Shown here one piece after another: positions 5,340 to 5,687 of a stretch of DNA of 5,687 bases. Position 1 is the stretch's first letter; every line of letters begins with the position of its first letter. A program made the position numbers and the translations under genes. This DNA is from an uncultured Christensenella sp. Lineage in GTDB: Bacteria > Bacillota > Clostridia > Christensenellales > Borkfalkiaceae. The stretch spans positions 1,332-7,018 of the forward strand of contig CAJTQE010000060.1 in NCBI GenBank assembly GCA_910578655.1. Reading direction: 5' to 3'. The notes under the pieces are model-generated. The model had not been told where the DNA came from, searched no databases, and saw only the letters and a program-made list of their open reading frames with translations.

Positions 5340-5456
5340 GCTAATTTGAAAAATTATTTGCAAAATAACATAAAATTAAATTCTTTCGTCAATAAATGTG
5401 AATATGAAATGAATAATAAGTAATTTTTTATCAATAAAGTATTTGGTTAAAAGGGT

Positions 5457-5485
5457 TTGACTATAATTACCAAATTTGGTATACT
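5457..5485 (+). promoter_or_regulatory. Promoter of gapA
   Basis: TTGACT (5457-5462), a 17-bp spacer and TATACT (5480-5485) each match the sigma-A consensus at 5 of 6 positions. Transcription would begin near 5492, giving a leader of about 36 nt with GGAGG at 5513-5517, 10 nt before the gapA ATG. Confidence 0.8.
5468..5481. promoter_or_regulatory. 14-bp perfect palindrome in the gapA promoter, candidate operator
   Basis: TACCAAATTTGGTA is its own reverse complement. It fills the spacer between the gapA -35 and -10 and covers the first two bases of the -10, where a bound dimeric regulator would block RNA polymerase. It does not resemble the CggR, Rex or CcpA sites I know, so the regulator is unidentified. 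No copy is found in the fba promoter. Confidence 0.6.
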
Positions 5486-5527
5486 TAAATATGTTGAAAA
5501 GAATTTATTTTTGGAGGAATTCAATTT

Positions 5528-5687
5528 ATGGCAAATGTAAAAGTAGCAATTAACGGATTCGGCAGAATCGGACGTCTTGCTTTCAGACAGATGTTTGAGG
5601 CTGACGGTTACGAAATCGTAGCTATCAACGACCTTACAAGCCCCAAAATGCTTGCTCATCTTTTAAAGTATGACTCGGCTCAGGGTA
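5528..5687 (+). CDS. gapA: Glyceraldehyde-3-phosphate dehydrogenase, type I (5' end only)
   Basis: The start codon at 5528 follows GGAGG (5513-5517), and 53 codons are visible before the window ends. The sequence begins MANVKVAINGFGRIGRLAFRQ, with the NAD-binding Rossmann glycine loop GFGRIGR (10-16). Next comes EIVAINDLT (29-37), in which D35 at the end of strand 2 should bind the adenosine ribose of NAD. The run LAHLLKYDSAQG (42-53) is typical of bacterial type I GAPDH. The enzyme oxidises and phosphorylates glyceraldehyde-3-phosphate to 1,3-bisphosphoglycerate. The catalytic Cys lies beyond the window, so cofactor preference and completeness cannot be judged; the NDLT context favours NAD over NADP. 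The gene is divergent from fba and has its own promoter with an embedded palindrome. Confidence 0.95.
   Translation, partial: MANVKVAINGFGRIGRLAFRQMFEADGYEIVAINDLTSPKMLAHLLKYDSAQG

Noticed and set aside
5354..5368. TTATTT-GCA-AAATAA dyad between fba and gapA
   Set aside because: Six-bp arms made only of A and T in very AT-rich DNA, away from both promoters; probably chance.
5447..5659. Open frame on the minus strand across the gapA promoter
   Set aside because: It runs over the gapA promoter, ribosome binding site and N-terminal codons, all of which are convincing on the plus strand.

Overview
The window looks like chromosomal DNA from a moderately AT-rich, low-GC Gram-positive bacterium, most likely a member of the Clostridia. 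The basis is the Clostridia-type MurG (HES...GLANK and SRGDQ motifs), the class II fructose-bisphosphate aldolase, the type I GAPDH, the strong GGAGG ribosome binding sites and the AT-rich intergenic DNA. No phage, transposon, CRISPR, tRNA or rRNA is visible, and species cannot be assigned from sequence alone.

Layout: (1) positions 2-877 (+) hold the 3' part of a helix-rich protein that I do not firmly recognise, possibly of the Imm49 type. (2) 1018-1638 (+) is mntP, a Mn(II) exporter. It converges on and overlaps by 20 bp (3) murG at 1619-2653 (-), the lipid II glycosyltransferase. (4) A 129-bp divergent region separates murG from (5) a small single-pass membrane protein at 2783-3124 (+). 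That gene overlaps by 6 bp the end of (6) a convergent lipoprotein gene at 3119-3532 (-). (7) A class I SAM-dependent methyltransferase lies at 3591-4379 (+) and shares a bidirectional terminator with (8) the class II fructose-1,6-bisphosphate aldolase gene at 4413-5279 (-). (9) A divergent promoter region leads to the start of gapA at 5528 (+), which runs off the window.

The genes are mostly single transcription units facing alternate ways. The only clear functional pairing is fba and gapA, two consecutive steps of glycolysis/gluconeogenesis transcribed divergently from one 248-bp region. Both have good promoters with the same -10 sequence. The gapA promoter carries a perfect 14-bp palindrome between -35 and -10, which looks like a repressor operator.

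The non-coding architecture is the most interesting part. The two convergent overlapping gene pairs leave no room for ordinary terminators, and strong hairpins lie inside the coding sequence of the opposing gene instead. The small membrane protein has a near-consensus promoter placed so that its ATG is about the predicted +1, which suggests a leaderless mRNA. The murG start codon lies inside an 18-bp inverted repeat with a single mismatch and has no Shine-Dalgarno sequence. I see no convincing new multi-gene system in the window.
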